Of a stretch of 64,000 nt of DNA, positions 63,949 to 64,000 are shown in pieces (position 1 is the stretch's first letter; each line of letters begins with the position of its first letter). A program made the position numbers and the translations under genes. The notes below the pieces were generated by a model. It did not search any database. It was given only the letters and a program-made list of their open reading frames with translations, and was not told the DNA's origin. The stretch comes from Clostridiales bacterium VE202-21. GTDB lineage: Bacteria; Bacillota; Clostridia; Lachnospirales; Lachnospiraceae. The DNA is taken from assembly GCA_000509105.1 (NCBI GenBank), contig BAIF02000089.1, positions 41,702 through 105,701 of the forward strand. The letters run 5' to 3'.

Positions 63949-63997
63949 CCTGGGCACATCACCCGAACCCCTGATGGGTTCGCGCGCTGGGCCCAGG
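63949..63997. repeat. GC-rich hairpin at the window end
   Basis: CCTGGGC pairs with GCCCAGG and CCCGAACCC with GGGTTCG, with no T-run inside the window. It may be part of a longer inverted repeat that continues beyond the edge, like those at 33610 and 48150. Confidence 0.5.
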
Positions 63998-64000
63998 AAA

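Noticed and set aside
63836..64000. A new gene starting after sleC
   Set aside because: Only the in-frame extension and a GC-rich hairpin are visible; no independent start signal before the window ends.

Overview
The window looks like a chromosomal segment of a spore-forming, low-to-moderate GC Firmicute of the class Clostridia, most likely a gut Lachnospiraceae. The signs are strong AGGAGG ribosome sites, a SleC-type cortex-lytic enzyme and a PdaA-type deacetylase (sporulation), a one-step meso-diaminopimelate dehydrogenase, paired secreted NlpC/P60 hydrolases, and the order pyrH-frr-uppS-cdsA-dxr-rseP. No rRNA, tRNA or CRISPR array was seen.

Layout: 1-3.1 kb holds two duplicated secreted coiled-coil/NlpC-P60 peptidases and a glyoxalase-fold protein. 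3.3-5.2 kb is rpsB-tsf. 5.28-11.43 kb is a small integrative element of the Tn916/ICEBs1 lineage: integrase, excisionase-like gene, frameshifted relaxase with an oriT-like hairpin in its 5' end, DUF961 gene, CI-like repressor with operator, and cargo (GNAT, FakA-C-like protein). It lacks a coupling protein and conjugation genes, so it looks mobilizable or degenerate. 11.6-17.2 kb carries gadB, a type I-beta-like glnA, a metallophosphoesterase, an AIM24 protein and an XRE regulator. 17.5-25.1 kb is one 2519-residue protein with 16 DUF11 repeats and no signal peptide. 25.3-29.2 kb has a redoxin lipoprotein under a double-dyad operator, a ketopantoate-reductase-like gene, a FadR-type regulator and a KARI-like protein with altered active-site residues. 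29.6-33.4 kb has a diguanylate cyclase and a udp-cdd-deoB salvage cluster. 34-41.6 kb holds marR-MATE, and a two-component system facing an ABC transporter whose promoter carries a PhoB-like direct repeat. 42-48.1 kb has an HMA protein, ddh, an XdhC/CoxI protein, a DAACS symporter, a second MATE and an orphan pair of BMC shell proteins. 48.4-57.2 kb has pdaA, a HAD phosphatase, a D-2-hydroxyacid dehydrogenase, the aroF-aroB-aroE operon, lrgAB and a CLC channel. 57.2-64 kb is pyrH-frr-uppS-cdsA-dxr-rseP and sleC.

Two features cut across the window. Six genes (relaxase, ABC permease, second MATE, aroE, aroF, CLC) are each broken by exactly one base, four of them visibly in short homopolymer runs. 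All six regain a full-length frame if that base is corrected, so sequencing error is the first explanation to exclude. Many intergenic gaps hold long, nearly perfect inverted repeats (stems up to 52 bp) or REP-like palindromes sharing a GGGTCAGACCC core. Finally, rpsB-tsf and pyrH-frr, usually adjacent in Firmicutes, are about 52 kb apart here.
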